Shown here: positions 1 to 8,924 of the stretch, in pieces
Numbering within the stretch: the stretch's first letter is position 1
How the letters are laid out: each line of letters starts with the position of its first letter
Assembly: GCA_044375625.1 (NCBI GenBank)
Contig: JBILMH010000015.1
Span: forward strand, 1-35,532
Source: CAISOG01 sp044375625
GTDB lineage: Bacteria > Pseudomonadota > Alphaproteobacteria > CAISOG01
DNA: 35,532 bases
Direction of reading: 5' to 3'
Translations under genes and position numbers: made by a program
The notes under the pieces: model-generated
The model's database searches: none
The model's input: the letters and a program-made list of their open reading frames with translations, nothing else
What the model was told of the DNA's origin: nothing

Positions 1-111
1 ACCTATGTCACCGCCGATGTGATTGAACGGCTGGGTGATAAGCCAGAAGTCACCAATCCGCCCGATAAGCCGGTTATTGTTGTTAAGTTTGATTCGAGCC
101 AGAAGAAATAG
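1..111 (+). CDS. 3' end of an unidentified gene (partial)
   Basis: An open frame enters from the left edge and runs for 36 codons to a TAG at 109-111. The visible C-terminus is polar and proline-containing and ends FDSSQKK. No signature motif is visible, so I cannot assign a function. The next gene on the same strand starts only 5 bases after the stop, so the two are probably cotranscribed. Codon choice and spacing make a real coding end likely, but only the tail is present. Confidence 0.55.
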   Translation, partial: TYVTADVIERLGDKPEVTNPPDKPVIVVKFDSSQKK

Positions 112-116
112 TTGCC

Positions 117-641
117 ATGAAATTTTTTGAACTACTTGGGAAAACCGGTGCTGTTCTGGTTGTGCTGCTGGTCTGGTTGGTAGCTTTGGGATTGATAGCG
201 GGGGCGATTAATCAGGGGTATAAATTGCAGACTGCAACTGTTAAAAACAATTTGGTTCAATCCGCAAAATTGGCCTCTGTCAATATTACAGAGACTCCGT
301 TGGGCAGTGAGGAGTATCAGAAGGCCGCTGACCAGCTAAAGGCTCGATACACCACTATGGTCATCACGGTTTCTGGTTCTGGCTTAAGTATTTCGGCGCC
401 AGCAGAAGAAGATTATTACCTGTGGACCAGCACGCTGTTGGATGCCACGGCGATATTTCCCGATTCACGATGGACGCTGAAAAGCTTTTGTGTCGGTCAA
501 GAATGCACGGGGGGCAAGCCGTTTAATGCAGAAGTCTCCGCGATTCGCAAGCGGCCAACTATCGTGGATGACAATTTGGACAGCTTAACCCCCGCCCCGG
601 TTGCGGCAACAGCACCAGCACCCGTGGCGCCCGCCCCATAG
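117..641 (+). CDS. Small single-pass membrane protein of unknown function
   Basis: The product is 174 residues. A short N-terminus is followed by a strongly hydrophobic helix at about residues 10-30 (AVLVVLLVWLVALGLIAGAI). A presumed periplasmic domain of about 110 residues follows, with two cysteines close together (FCVGQEC, near residue 125) that could form a disulfide. The tail is a proline/alanine-rich low-complexity stretch (PAPVAATAPAPVAPAP). The ATG lies 5 bases after the preceding stop, with a weak purine-rich stretch (AGAAG) upstream. It converges on virD4, about 100 bases away. I do not recognise the family. A bitopic protein beside T4SS genes could be an accessory subunit, but the opposite strand weakens that inference. 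Confidence 0.75.
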   Translation: MKFFELLGKTGAVLVVLLVWLVALGLIAGAINQGYKLQTATVKNNLVQSAKLASVNITETPLGSEEYQKAADQLKARYTTMVITVSGSGLSISAPAEEDYYLWTSTLLDATAIFPDSRWTLKSFCVGQECTGGKPFNAEVSAIRKRPTIVDDNLDSLTPAPVAATAPAPVAPAP

Positions 642-740
642 GATACATACTGACTCAATCGGTGCTTATTTTGTAGCGTTACATGATCGCACCGCTACGC
701 ATCCGTGCAATCTGCGTGTGAAATCGCCAAAAGATGACTG

Positions 741-2861
741 TTAGGCCGCGCCAAGGGCGGATGGGCGTTTGGTCGTGGTCATGGCCGAAGCCTGGCCACC
801 CCCGGTTGATGGTGAAGCACTGCCTGCCGCACTGCTGGCGGTTGCCTCTAAAGTTTTGTTGGCCAAGGCCGCCTGCAACGTGGTCATGCGCTGTTGCCGT
901 TGCGCCTCCTCAATCAGGCGTTTTTTGGTCATCCAGGCGGGCATGGGTGGGGCAGGGGGGTATTTGCCACCGTTGGCGGGGTTGACCAAGTGTTTCAGCA
1001 CGGGATCCTTAAAGTAAAAGGGGGTGTCGCATTGAAGGGGGGTTTTCATATGTTGCTGGTACAGCACATAATGCGTCCCCTTAGGCATCGTCATGAAATC
1101 GGTTGTACCAAGCAAGTCTTCTCCTTTAAACGATCGGCTGACGTTTTTTTGGAAGGGATTGATGTCTTTACCCATCCCTTCATTGCGACTGGAGGTTACC
1201 TCTTCATTAGTAGTTGAGCCGATCATTTTGCTAAAGCGTTCGGCGGTTTGTTCGTTGTTGAGGGGCAGGATGATTTTGGCGGCGGTGGTGGAAATAACCG
1301 TTTCCACCTCCTTATCGCTATAGGTGGTGGCAATCTGTTGCAAATCCTGGCCAATCATCAGATAGCTAACCTTTTGCCCCCGTCCGACCGCCGGCCCATC
1401 AATCAAGGCTTTTAGTTTGGGCATTTGGGGAAATTCGTCCAACACGAACAAAACTGGGCAAGGGCCAACCTTATCCCCGCCCCTTGTGCTGCTGCCTGGT
1501 TTGTGGGCAATCAACCACATCGATAAGGCCTCCACGAACAGACCCGTGATAACCCCCAGGGCGCCCGCATCCTGTTGGTTGACGCAGATATAGATGGTCA
1601 CAGGCAAAATTTCGCCGGTTTCGGGGTCACGCATGCCCCGAATATCCTTAAAGGAAAAATCGCTTTTGACCGTACGGGCACGCACCGCCGAGTTTTTGAA
1701 GATGATCATGCCGCTATCCATGGTGGACAGGATCGATCCCCGCTCTTTATCCGGCGTGTTGGCCAGCTGGGTCAGTTCCATGACGGCGCGGTGGGAATAG
1801 TTAAACTTGCGCGCCTCATTAACAGCATTGACCAAAAAGCTTCGCACTGGGTCAGAAAACATAGCAGCCGTGGGATTGGTTGCCTTTAATTTTTCAACCT
1901 CCTCCCCCGCGGACAGTTGCGCCTCTGTAATCCAGTCCAGCAACAAAGGGATGCTGGCCTCCTCCCCATGCCATTGCAGCGGCAGGCCTTCGTAATTGCC
2001 CATTTCGCATTTGGCGGTGATAAAGTGGATTAGGCCTGCCAGCGCCGCCCGCCCCTTTTTTGACCAGTGCGGATCCGCCTGCCCCTCAGGATCTGGCACC
2101 AAAATGGTCACCAGCGTGTCGATGTACAAATCCCGCTGTGGCCCCGGTTCGGGCATGGCCAAGGGCGACAGGCAGTTCCAGCGCGGGTACAAAATGCCCT
2201 TATCAAAATCATCCTCCGCCGCCCATTCCAGTCGGATGCAGATGCTGTGCTTCTGGCGATAGCCACTGGTGATATCGGCCAGCTCAGGCTTAACATCGTT
2301 GACGATCATCGATACCGTGTTGCAGGTCAGGATGGTTGGCACCACCACCCCCACCGTTTTACCCGTGCCCGGCGGCGCTACGCATAGAACGGATAGGGTT
2401 TCGGGCAACATCACCATGCGTTTTTTGAACCTGCCCAGCACGATGATCCAGCCATCCCACAACCCCATTCCCTTAACATCTTTTTCATCGGCGATCCGCG
2501 CGTCCCCCATTTTGGTATTGGTCCATCGATGGGGGCACAGGCCGATACCCACCAACAGGGTCAGGGCAAAACCCCCGATCGGAATGCCGTAAGATGGTGG
2601 TAAAAGCAGCACGTTGGCACGTCGATAATCCCGTATCCACTCAATGGTGCGCTGTCGCCAAACTTGCCGACTCTGGCTGTCATGAACATAGGTTTTGATA
2701 TAGGTGTTCCACGCCCAATCCATGGTTGGCTTGCTGAAGCCTACACGGCCAATTTGACTGGCCATATAGGGCATGGGCAACAGCATCACGGCAATTAATA
2801 TACCAAGAAGGCCACTGCCGATTACCCATCGCATCGCCTTTTGTTCTTCACGCAACGCCAT
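741..2861 (-). CDS. virD4: VirD4/TraG-type type IV coupling protein (ATPase)
   Basis: The product is 706 residues, longer than most VirD4 proteins. Two N-terminal membrane segments are visible, at about 11-33 and 93-109. Walker A (PPGTGKT) is at 163-169 and Walker B (LFVLDEF) at 471-477. The glutamine-rich stretch after Walker B (GQDLQQI, about 504-510) is typical of TraG/VirD4 ATPases. In this family the hexamer sits at the inner membrane, recruits substrates and drives them into the T4SS channel. The C-terminal 50 residues are alanine/serine/threonine-rich and probably disordered. It follows virB11 with a 38-base gap, as in many T4SS operons, and is the last gene of the leftward array. It could serve protein or DNA export; no relaxase is visible here. 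Confidence 0.95.
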   Translation of the reverse strand: MALREEQKAMRWVIGSGLLGILIAVMLLPMPYMASQIGRVGFSKPTMDWAWNTYIKTYVHDSQSRQVWRQRTIEWIRDYRRANVLLLPPSYGIPIGGFALTLLVGIGLCPHRWTNTKMGDARIADEKDVKGMGLWDGWIIVLGRFKKRMVMLPETLSVLCVAPPGTGKTVGVVVPTILTCNTVSMIVNDVKPELADITSGYRQKHSICIRLEWAAEDDFDKGILYPRWNCLSPLAMPEPGPQRDLYIDTLVTILVPDPEGQADPHWSKKGRAALAGLIHFITAKCEMGNYEGLPLQWHGEEASIPLLLDWITEAQLSAGEEVEKLKATNPTAAMFSDPVRSFLVNAVNEARKFNYSHRAVMELTQLANTPDKERGSILSTMDSGMIIFKNSAVRARTVKSDFSFKDIRGMRDPETGEILPVTIYICVNQQDAGALGVITGLFVEALSMWLIAHKPGSSTRGGDKVGPCPVLFVLDEFPQMPKLKALIDGPAVGRGQKVSYLMIGQDLQQIATTYSDKEVETVISTTAAKIILPLNNEQTAERFSKMIGSTTNEEVTSSRNEGMGKDINPFQKNVSRSFKGEDLLGTTDFMTMPKGTHYVLYQQHMKTPLQCDTPFYFKDPVLKHLVNPANGGKYPPAPPMPAWMTKKRLIEEAQRQQRMTTLQAALANKTLEATASSAAGSASPSTGGGQASAMTTTKRPSALGAA

Positions 2862-2899
2862 CGATTCCGATTCCGATCCTTTTTTTGGGGGGAGGGGGG

Positions 2900-4030
2900 T
2901 TAGGTTGAAGGGGTGGTCATGGCCGACTCGGGGGGCAGGCTATCCATCGCGGGTATGGCGCCTGCCAAAGCATCCTCTTCCTCAATCTCTGCTTCAACAA
3001 CAGTGGTTTTGGAGATTTTATCCATCAGCTGGGGGATATCCACATTGGTGACCAGCCGTTCGCCGGTGGAACGGTCAATTTGCACGATACGGCCAAAGGT
3101 GCGGGAAATAATTTCGATCGCCGCCTTGGCATCCAAATTGGGATCGGTTTGGGTCAAGTTCTGCCAAAAAGCCCGCAGCGCCATTTCGGGGGTTTCGGCG
3201 TGAATGGTGGCCATAAAGTTGGCATGCCCCGTGGTCATCAGGCGGTAAATGCTTTTGGCGTTGGTAATCGAAATCTCACCGCAAATAATCACATCGGGGG
3301 TAAGGCGCACCACGGAATCCAAAATATGCGCATAGCCAACTTGGTTGGTGGATCCGGTGCGCGACACCACGAAATGAACGTGATTCTGGTGGGGAACCAA
3401 CACCTCCCGCGCATCCTCAACCGTGATGACGCGGCGATCCAGCGGAATATAGTTGATCAGGGCGTTTAGAAAGGTGGTTTTACCCGTAGAGGTGGCACCA
3501 GAAATCAACACCGCCTCCCCATGCTCAATGGTGGCAATCAAGTCGTCATAGGCAAATTCGCTGTAGCGATGATGGCCAACACCACTGACCGCACTGCCCG
3601 TCAAGGACTTGCCAGGCTCAAGCTTAAAGGACGACAGCGACATCTTTTTGCCCTGGTGATAGCGCCGGATACAGATCGCAACCCCCTGCGTATGGCCAAT
3701 ATCGTACCGCACATTGGTGCCCACCACCGCCTGGAAACGGTGACCCCCGGGCAGGGTGCCGGCCAAAATCGGAATTTTTTCTCGATCAAAATCCTGCTCC
3801 GTGATGTTTGCAAACATTCTACAGGCCGACATGATCAGCTTAAAGGTTAGCTCGGGGGCTTCTTTGCGAACCCAGGTGCCACTGCCGCCGACCATTTTGA
3901 CCCAGATTTCACCAGGCTGATTAACGGCTACCTCCTCAACCCCGTCGGCGTCATAAAACTCACGGAATGGCTCTAAACAGCGATTGAGCAGCTCATTATC
4001 CAGGCCGCTGCTGGTTAATTCGATCGACAT
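2900..4030 (-). CDS. virB11: VirB11-family T4SS ATPase
   Basis: The product is 376 residues, slightly longer than the usual 330-350. The N-terminal domain is followed by the RecA-like domain. Walker A (GATSTGKT) is at 178-185, the Asp box (VEDARE) at about 204-209, Walker B (VIICGEI) at 247-253, and the His box (GHANFMATIHAE) at about 268-279. VirB11 proteins form cytoplasmic hexameric rings that power substrate transfer and pilus assembly. The ATG is preceded by a clear GAGGAG Shine-Dalgarno sequence about 6 bases away, which supports this start. The C-terminal tail after about residue 335 is acidic then Ser/Pro/Thr-rich and is an extension beyond the ATPase core. It sits between virB10 and virD4 on the same strand. 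Confidence 0.95.
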   Translation of the reverse strand: MSIELTSSGLDNELLNRCLEPFREFYDADGVEEVAVNQPGEIWVKMVGGSGTWVRKEAPELTFKLIMSACRMFANITEQDFDREKIPILAGTLPGGHRFQAVVGTNVRYDIGHTQGVAICIRRYHQGKKMSLSSFKLEPGKSLTGSAVSGVGHHRYSEFAYDDLIATIEHGEAVLISGATSTGKTTFLNALINYIPLDRRVITVEDAREVLVPHQNHVHFVVSRTGSTNQVGYAHILDSVVRLTPDVIICGEISITNAKSIYRLMTTGHANFMATIHAETPEMALRAFWQNLTQTDPNLDAKAAIEIISRTFGRIVQIDRSTGERLVTNVDIPQLMDKISKTTVVEAEIEEEDALAGAIPAMDSLPPESAMTTPST

Positions 4031-4081
4031 GGTGGACTCCTCATTTGTTAACTATAAGGGTAAAATCATGACAAGACCATG

Positions 4082-4102
4082 ATAGTCGTTCCACTTGAGA
4101 AA
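4082..4102. repeat. Possible solo half of the intergenic palindromic repeat
   Basis: The stretch ATAGTCGTTCCACTTGAGAA closely resembles the left terminus of the two full repeat copies at 11,671 and 30,031 (ATAGTCATTCCACTTTAAAA). No matching right terminus is evident nearby. It lies in the 151-base gap between virB10 and virB11. It may be a decayed or truncated copy, or chance similarity over about 20 bases. Confidence 0.35.
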
Positions 4103-4181
4103 GCAGATCGCACACTAAGTTTGATAGCGGCGGGTTGGCGTTAGTTTAGCAAGGATTAGCAAGGAAAGGAGGGTGGGGGAT

Positions 4182-6014
4182 TTAGGGCAACAGAGAAATA
4201 GGCTGATCAGGTGCCGCTTGCTGGGTCGCGCCCTGGCTGTTGATTATGGCTGGTAAGGGCTGGCTATTATCCGTGACTGCAGGCTGTGTGCCGCCAGGAA
4301 TGACCAAGGTTCCCAAGGTGCCTGGCGCAGGGGAAGCCGCCATCGGCGCACCAGATCCCAAAGACAGCGGCGCGCCAAAGCCTAAATTGTTTGATCCTGG
4401 TAAGTCGTTCAGGGCACCGCCCGCCGTACCATCGATTGCATTGCCCATAAGGCCAGTATCGTCGCCAATCTGAGGCTGCCGCACTTGCAAAGGAAGGGAT
4501 TTGTTGGCGGGGTTGTTGTTGCCCAACAGCAGGCGACGACGCGCCTCAGCCACATCAAAGGGTGCCTCAGTGCCATCAGCCGTCAACAGCTGCGGCGTTT
4601 TCATCACCAAATCCTGGGTCGGGATGATGAGCAGGCGTGTGCCGCCAGGTACCGTGACGATTGGGCGTAAATCAACATTGTTCTGGATAATCTGATTCAC
4701 TAGGGAAGACAGATCGCTGGAGAACTGCTGAAAGGCCAAGTCGCCAGGGGTTAAGGTTTGGGTGGTGGTGGTGCCGGTGGTGGCCGATGAGGTTACCGTG
4801 CTGGTGGGCGCGGCGGCGTACACAAAGGCGGCGTTGATCGCGCTGAGCAGCAGGGGAACCCCGTATTTGTCCCACAAACGGTTGTCGATATAGCCTGGAA
4901 TACCGCTTTGGCCACTGACATCGGCTGAGGCAAACCCAATGCGCAGGTTGGATCCATCGGGGCGGATCATCCGCGTCCAATTCACCTGCAAACGCCCCTC
5001 ACCCTGGCTGCTGGGGCCCGCATATTCGCCCACCACGCGCGTGCCCGCGGGAATCAGGATGAATCGGTTATCGCTGCTGTACACATGGTTTTCGATGACG
5101 GAAATGGCGCGTCCCGTTGGGATCGAAGTGCTGATGCTGTTTTCCAACACGGCAGGGATGTAGCGGTCGGCGGTAATCATCCGTGAACGGTCAACGGGCA
5201 ATGATGACAGGCTAGCGGGGAAGCCAAGCGCCTCATAGTTCGGGTCAAGAGAACGGATGCCGCCAACGCCAGCCACCGATGGTTCGGCGGGCATGGTCAA
5301 CAATTTGGATTGGCTGCGCGCCTGTGCCACTCGTTGAGCGTTGATGGCCAGCGGGTCAGGCCCCGTATCAATCGGCTGGACGGGGGCAACCGCAACAGGG
5401 GGTAAGCTGGGGAGGGCGTTCAGGGCGATGAACAGCGGGCTTTCATCGCCCGTGTGAGTAATCAGCAAATCGGCTGAATAGGGTTGTGCCACCGTGGGGG
5501 TAAAGGTAATAGCGACATCACAGGATTGCGTTTTGGTGACGTTAAATCCTGCACGACAAGATCCGCCCAAGCTAAAAACATTGGACGCACCCGCCAATTT
5601 AATGTTGCTGATAGAAATATCCTGGTCGCCGGTGTTGGTGATCATCACGCTGGCGATTTGCGGGGCAACCGTTGCCCCAACTTCGGCAAAACTAAACTCC
5701 ACCCCGCCTGGATTAGCGGTCAGGCGCGATGGTTCAGCCGGTGGTGGTTTGGCTTGTTGCAGGTTGCGCAGCAGATCATCAACCGAGCTTTCGGATGGCG
5801 GCGGTGGCGGGGGCGGCGCTTCTTCCTTTCCACAGGCGGCCAGCAGCAGCAGGGCGGAGAGGGTGGTTGCGCGGAAAAAACCAAAGCTTCCCCCGCCATT
5901 AGGTTCGGGGCGTTTCAACATGGAACGTAAGGGCTGACCAACAACACCAACCCGCTCAGACGGGGGCGTCTTAGGGTTTTTATTCCATAGCTTCATGGGA
6001 AAACGGTTGTTCAT
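4182..6014 (-). CDS. virB10: VirB10/TrbI-like T4SS scaffold with an inserted Ig-like (ASPM/HYDIN-type) domain
   Basis: The product is 610 residues. The architecture is a basic N-terminus of about 47 residues, a hydrophobic helix at about 48-60, a polyproline run at 67-73, a beta-rich domain at about 100-200, then a VirB10/TrbI domain at about 280-470. The 100-200 domain resembles ASPM/HYDIN Ig-like folds (VMITNTGDQDISISNIKL; CDVAITFTPT). The VirB10 part shows ADRYIPAVLENSI, ILIPAGTRVVGEY and VPGGTRLLIIP. VirB10 normally spans inner and outer membranes and gates the channel. The helix ends in a lipobox-like LLAAC (Cys61), which is odd because VirB10 is not usually a lipoprotein. The 140-residue tail is Gly/Ala/Pro-rich. 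No strong ribosome site precedes the first ATG, so the start (residue 1, 7 or 32) is uncertain. Confidence 0.9.
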   Translation of the reverse strand: MNNRFPMKLWNKNPKTPPSERVGVVGQPLRSMLKRPEPNGGGSFGFFRATTLSALLLLAACGKEEAPPPPPPPSESSVDDLLRNLQQAKPPPAEPSRLTANPGGVEFSFAEVGATVAPQIASVMITNTGDQDISISNIKLAGASNVFSLGGSCRAGFNVTKTQSCDVAITFTPTVAQPYSADLLITHTGDESPLFIALNALPSLPPVAVAPVQPIDTGPDPLAINAQRVAQARSQSKLLTMPAEPSVAGVGGIRSLDPNYEALGFPASLSSLPVDRSRMITADRYIPAVLENSISTSIPTGRAISVIENHVYSSDNRFILIPAGTRVVGEYAGPSSQGEGRLQVNWTRMIRPDGSNLRIGFASADVSGQSGIPGYIDNRLWDKYGVPLLLSAINAAFVYAAAPTSTVTSSATTGTTTTQTLTPGDLAFQQFSSDLSSLVNQIIQNNVDLRPIVTVPGGTRLLIIPTQDLVMKTPQLLTADGTEAPFDVAEARRRLLLGNNNPANKSLPLQVRQPQIGDDTGLMGNAIDGTAGGALNDLPGSNNLGFGAPLSLGSGAPMAASPAPGTLGTLVIPGGTQPAVTDNSQPLPAIINSQGATQQAAPDQPISLLP

Positions 6015-6103
6015 AGAATCGATTATAACCAGCCCGCCATCAAAGGGCTATAGCGTTTTTGCCGTCTTCAATCAAAGGATTTCAGGGCGATATGCGTTAT
6101 AAG

Positions 6104-6967
6104 CTAGTATGAAGAATAAACCTTGTAGTAAAAATTTCTTTTGTTTGAATCGTACGGTCTTGTCCAAACCCCTTCAGGGCGAACACTTCCATTGATAACA
6201 GGCAACTCAATGTTATGAGGAACCTCACCAGGTGCATCGGCTGTCGCATTAGCATCGCCCACCAGCTTAAGTGCAGTTGGTGCGCCAACAGTCGTTGGTG
6301 GCACCAACTTTTTCAACATACCAATACCATAATTGCGTAAAGGAAGTGCCTCAGCGGTACCGGCCTGCCATAGTAGGTTGTTAACCTGTTTGGCTACGGC
6401 CTCTGTCAACGGAGCCGTCCAGACCAAATAGGTGCTGTCACGTAAACCATTGCCCCCCTGTCCATAATTGGTGGTTTGAACTCTGTTAAGGAATAATTCG
6501 CAGTGCACAAGAACATCTCCAGTAGTTGATACATCCTTGGTTGCTAAATAGGTCTGCGAACAAGTGGTTTCTGGATTATAGGCTGCTAAATTTATTTGGG
6601 GGAAATTATAGCTACCGTTCGGGCCCAAAATATTTTGGCTGCGGTTGAAAATTGCTTCGTTTGCAGCGGTGGATCGATCGCGAAACATAAAGACTTGTTC
6701 TACCCGCAGGCCGTTGGCAGAGATAAGGGTGTTGACGGCATTGGCGATGCCCGCCCCATCACGAATGACGCCATTGGCCAGGCTGCGATTCTCATTATCG
6801 CGTGAGGTGTCTTGGCTAGCGCTGCTCATCAGGGTTATCGCGCTCATAATCGCGCCAATTAACACCAACACCAAAAACACTACCCCAATCGCAAAGCCGC
6901 TTTGTTTGTTGCGGTTGCTTGAGTTGGATGATTCGAATCGAACTTTGGTCATCTGCATAAGCTCCAT
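6104..6967 (-). CDS. Pilin-like protein, type A, copy 3 (A3)
   Basis: The product is 287 residues. A polar, basic leader ending QSG is followed by FAIGVVFLVLVLIGAIM, a type IV prepilin-like N-terminus (cleavage predicted before Phe; the usual Glu at +5 is absent). The rest is a presumed periplasmic domain with two cysteines. It shares three blocks with A1 and A2: LGPNGSYNFPQINLAAY, KQVNNLLW...ALPL and INGSVRPEG followed by FYYKVY at the C-terminus. Its ATG overlaps the stop of B2 by one base (TAATG), so translation is probably coupled. virB10 follows after 89 bases. Minor pseudopilin (GspK/PilX-like) is the nearest known analogy; the globular part is not a family I can name. Confidence 0.8.
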   Translation of the reverse strand: MELMQMTKVRFESSNSSNRNKQSGFAIGVVFLVLVLIGAIMSAITLMSSASQDTSRDNENRSLANGVIRDGAGIANAVNTLISANGLRVEQVFMFRDRSTAANEAIFNRSQNILGPNGSYNFPQINLAAYNPETTCSQTYLATKDVSTTGDVLVHCELFLNRVQTTNYGQGGNGLRDSTYLVWTAPLTEAVAKQVNNLLWQAGTAEALPLRNYGIGMLKKLVPPTTVGAPTALKLVGDANATADAPGEVPHNIELPVINGSVRPEGVWTRPYDSNKRNFYYKVYSSY

Positions 6968-7875
6968 TAATTTACAGGCACAGTGGCGGTGTCGGTGCTG
7001 CCAGGGCAGGGATCAACCAGCGTGCCAGGCTGGCGATACAGGCGTACTAGCACCGTGCGATAATATTGGTTGGTCGAAGCAATCGCTGAATTGTTACAGT
7101 AAAAGGCCGATAGCCCCAAATTGTTCAGTCGGTCGGTGATGCTTTGCATCAAATTGTTCATTGACGCATCGCCGATGTAGCCGTCAGCGGGTTTGATGGC
7201 TATGGTGACGCCAGATGAACCTGCTAGCGTGTTCATCGACCCAGAAGAGTTGGCATAGGCCACCACCACCTGACTGTCGGCGACATTGTATGGCGCAGGG
7301 GTGCTGGGCAGCGCTCCAATATAATCAGGACTAGGAGGCTGAGCGGGATTTGCAAACATAGCTGACTGGCCAACCACGGGGGGGGCGGCATCAATCGCTA
7401 ACCATGGGTTATAGGCCGCCCGGCTGCCCGTACTGGGGTCGCGCAGGCAACATATATTGCTTGCCCATGACATGGTTGAGGGAATAGTTGAAGATGTGGG
7501 ATTGCTGACATTACACTGAGCTGAGGCAGGGTTGGTCGGCGCATCGACAGCAAAGGGGTAGTTTGGCACCAAGTTACTCACAGATGCAGGAAAAGTGGGC
7601 GCACCCTTAACCCCATCCGGCAATCCAGACTGCGTTGCAACACAGGTATCGACAACATTTTTCACTTGCAGGACAGAGGTTACAACATCCTGCACCACCG
7701 CCGCGCGATTTTGCACCTCGGTATCGCGGCTGCCAAAGCCTGTAGCCAGATAGGCACCAATAACGCCCAGCAGAAATAGGGTTAGCAGCACAATGGCGAG
7801 CGCAAAACCAGCTTGCGGGGCGGGAATTCCCGTCTTTTTCCCGTAATGCTGGCAAAACAATGAAAGGTTTTTCAT
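6967..7875 (-). CDS. Pilin-like protein, type B, copy 2 (B2)
   Basis: The product is 302 residues from the ATG at 7875. That start is preferred over the ATG at 7890 because AGGA lies about 8 bases upstream of it. The N-terminus KKTGIPAPQAG is followed by FALAIVLLTLFLLGVIGAYL, a prepilin-like leader and helix without Glu at +5. The periplasmic part has several cysteines, including a CC pair. It shares with B1 the blocks LVPNYPF, a SGVTIAIKPAD motif near residue 220 and a cysteine near the C-terminus (DPCPG). It forms a translationally coupled pair with A3 through a TAATG overlap. The function is inferred from the leader and gene context only. Confidence 0.78.
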   Translation of the reverse strand: MKNLSLFCQHYGKKTGIPAPQAGFALAIVLLTLFLLGVIGAYLATGFGSRDTEVQNRAAVVQDVVTSVLQVKNVVDTCVATQSGLPDGVKGAPTFPASVSNLVPNYPFAVDAPTNPASAQCNVSNPTSSTIPSTMSWASNICCLRDPSTGSRAAYNPWLAIDAAPPVVGQSAMFANPAQPPSPDYIGALPSTPAPYNVADSQVVVAYANSSGSMNTLAGSSGVTIAIKPADGYIGDASMNNLMQSITDRLNNLGLSAFYCNNSAIASTNQYYRTVLVRLYRQPGTLVDPCPGSTDTATVPVN

Positions 7876-7996
7876 ACAAAAATTCCTCATGAAACTTTCC
7901 CAATTTTAGCTAAAATTGATGACAATACAACGACAGATATGGTCGTGGTGAAAATTGTAAATATCCATTAACGATTGGTGGTGCGGTTCGTTGGCG

Positions 7997-8896
7997 TCAG
8001 TTCAATTGACGCAGCGATTTGATGTACCAATTGGCGGGGCTGGCGGCCGTGTTGGCATTCAAACATCCCTCCGACCGTATTGACCCGGAATAGCTTGGGA
8101 AAACGGTGTTAACGCTTGGTGCGGTGCCGTTATCGGCAGCGGTCGTTCCCTGCGCAACGATGCCCACATTGCCGCCCAGGGTGGTGGGAACCCCCAGTTT
8201 TTGCGGTGAAGACCAGCTGCTCTCCAAGGGCGCGGCATCCTCCAAATTGGTTTTCCAAAGAACATTGTTCAGCTGTTGACAGACTTTGGTTTTGATGGGT
8301 CCTGTGTAGAACACGATGAATTGACGGGCATCGGCGACTGCATCGGTGGTGTTGCTGTAAAAATTGCTGGTACTGCTGATTTTCGTTAAATAAGATACAC
8401 AGCGGCCAGAACTGCTGGTCACGGTAAAGCTGGCGCTTTCCCCCGCCAAATCATCTGGGTCACACGTCACCGTGCTTGACGTTTCATAGGCATTGACGTC
8501 GAAAGTTGGAACGCTGGCTGCGCCCTGGGGGCCAAACAGATTTTGTGGGCGATTCCACAGGCAGGCTGCCCCCACGCAATTTGCGGGGTCATTGCCAGGC
8601 AATTTGTAAGCGTAGATGGTTTTATCGGCTATTCCGCCAGCCATCAAAAAGCGATCCATACCGTTTTTCAGCTTTAACGCCCCCTGCTGCAACCCTGTTG
8701 CAATTCCCTTAGCCTCGGCATTGCCGCCCGATTGCAGGGCGTTTTGGCCGCTAAGGCTTAGGTAGCCCAGCACAAGGGCAATCGCCAACAGCGTCGCAAA
8801 AATAACCGCAATCGCAAACCCACCACGGCTGTCCGCGGGGTGAGAGGAATTGGCAGAAGCCTTTAACAATGCTGTTGGTCTGAAAAATTGAAACAT
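7997..8896 (-). CDS. Pilin-like protein, type A, copy 2 (A2)
   Basis: The product is 299 residues from the ATG at 8896, which has an AAGGT ribosome site. An upstream in-frame start at 8959 would overlap B1 by 35 bases and is less likely. The leader ends SRGG and is followed by FAIAVIFATLLAIALVLGYL, a prepilin-like helix lacking Glu at +5. The periplasmic region has at least six cysteines, more than A1 or A3, suggesting disulfides. The shared A-type blocks are LFGPQGAASVPTFDVNAY, QQLNNVLW...AAPL and SGSIRSEG, with NWYIKSL near the end. It lies 28 bases after B1, forming the B1-A2 pair. Confidence 0.78.
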   Translation of the reverse strand: MFQFFRPTALLKASANSSHPADSRGGFAIAVIFATLLAIALVLGYLSLSGQNALQSGGNAEAKGIATGLQQGALKLKNGMDRFLMAGGIADKTIYAYKLPGNDPANCVGAACLWNRPQNLFGPQGAASVPTFDVNAYETSSTVTCDPDDLAGESASFTVTSSSGRCVSYLTKISSTSNFYSNTTDAVADARQFIVFYTGPIKTKVCQQLNNVLWKTNLEDAAPLESSWSSPQKLGVPTTLGGNVGIVAQGTTAADNGTAPSVNTVFPSYSGSIRSEGCLNANTAASPANWYIKSLRQLN

Positions 8897-8924
8897 CGAC
8901 GTTACCTTATGAAAACCAATAGAA

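Noticed and set aside
661..700. GTAGCG/CGCTAC inverted repeat between the 174-residue gene and virD4 as a terminator
   Set aside because: The stem is only 6 bases with a 14-base loop and no T run on either strand.
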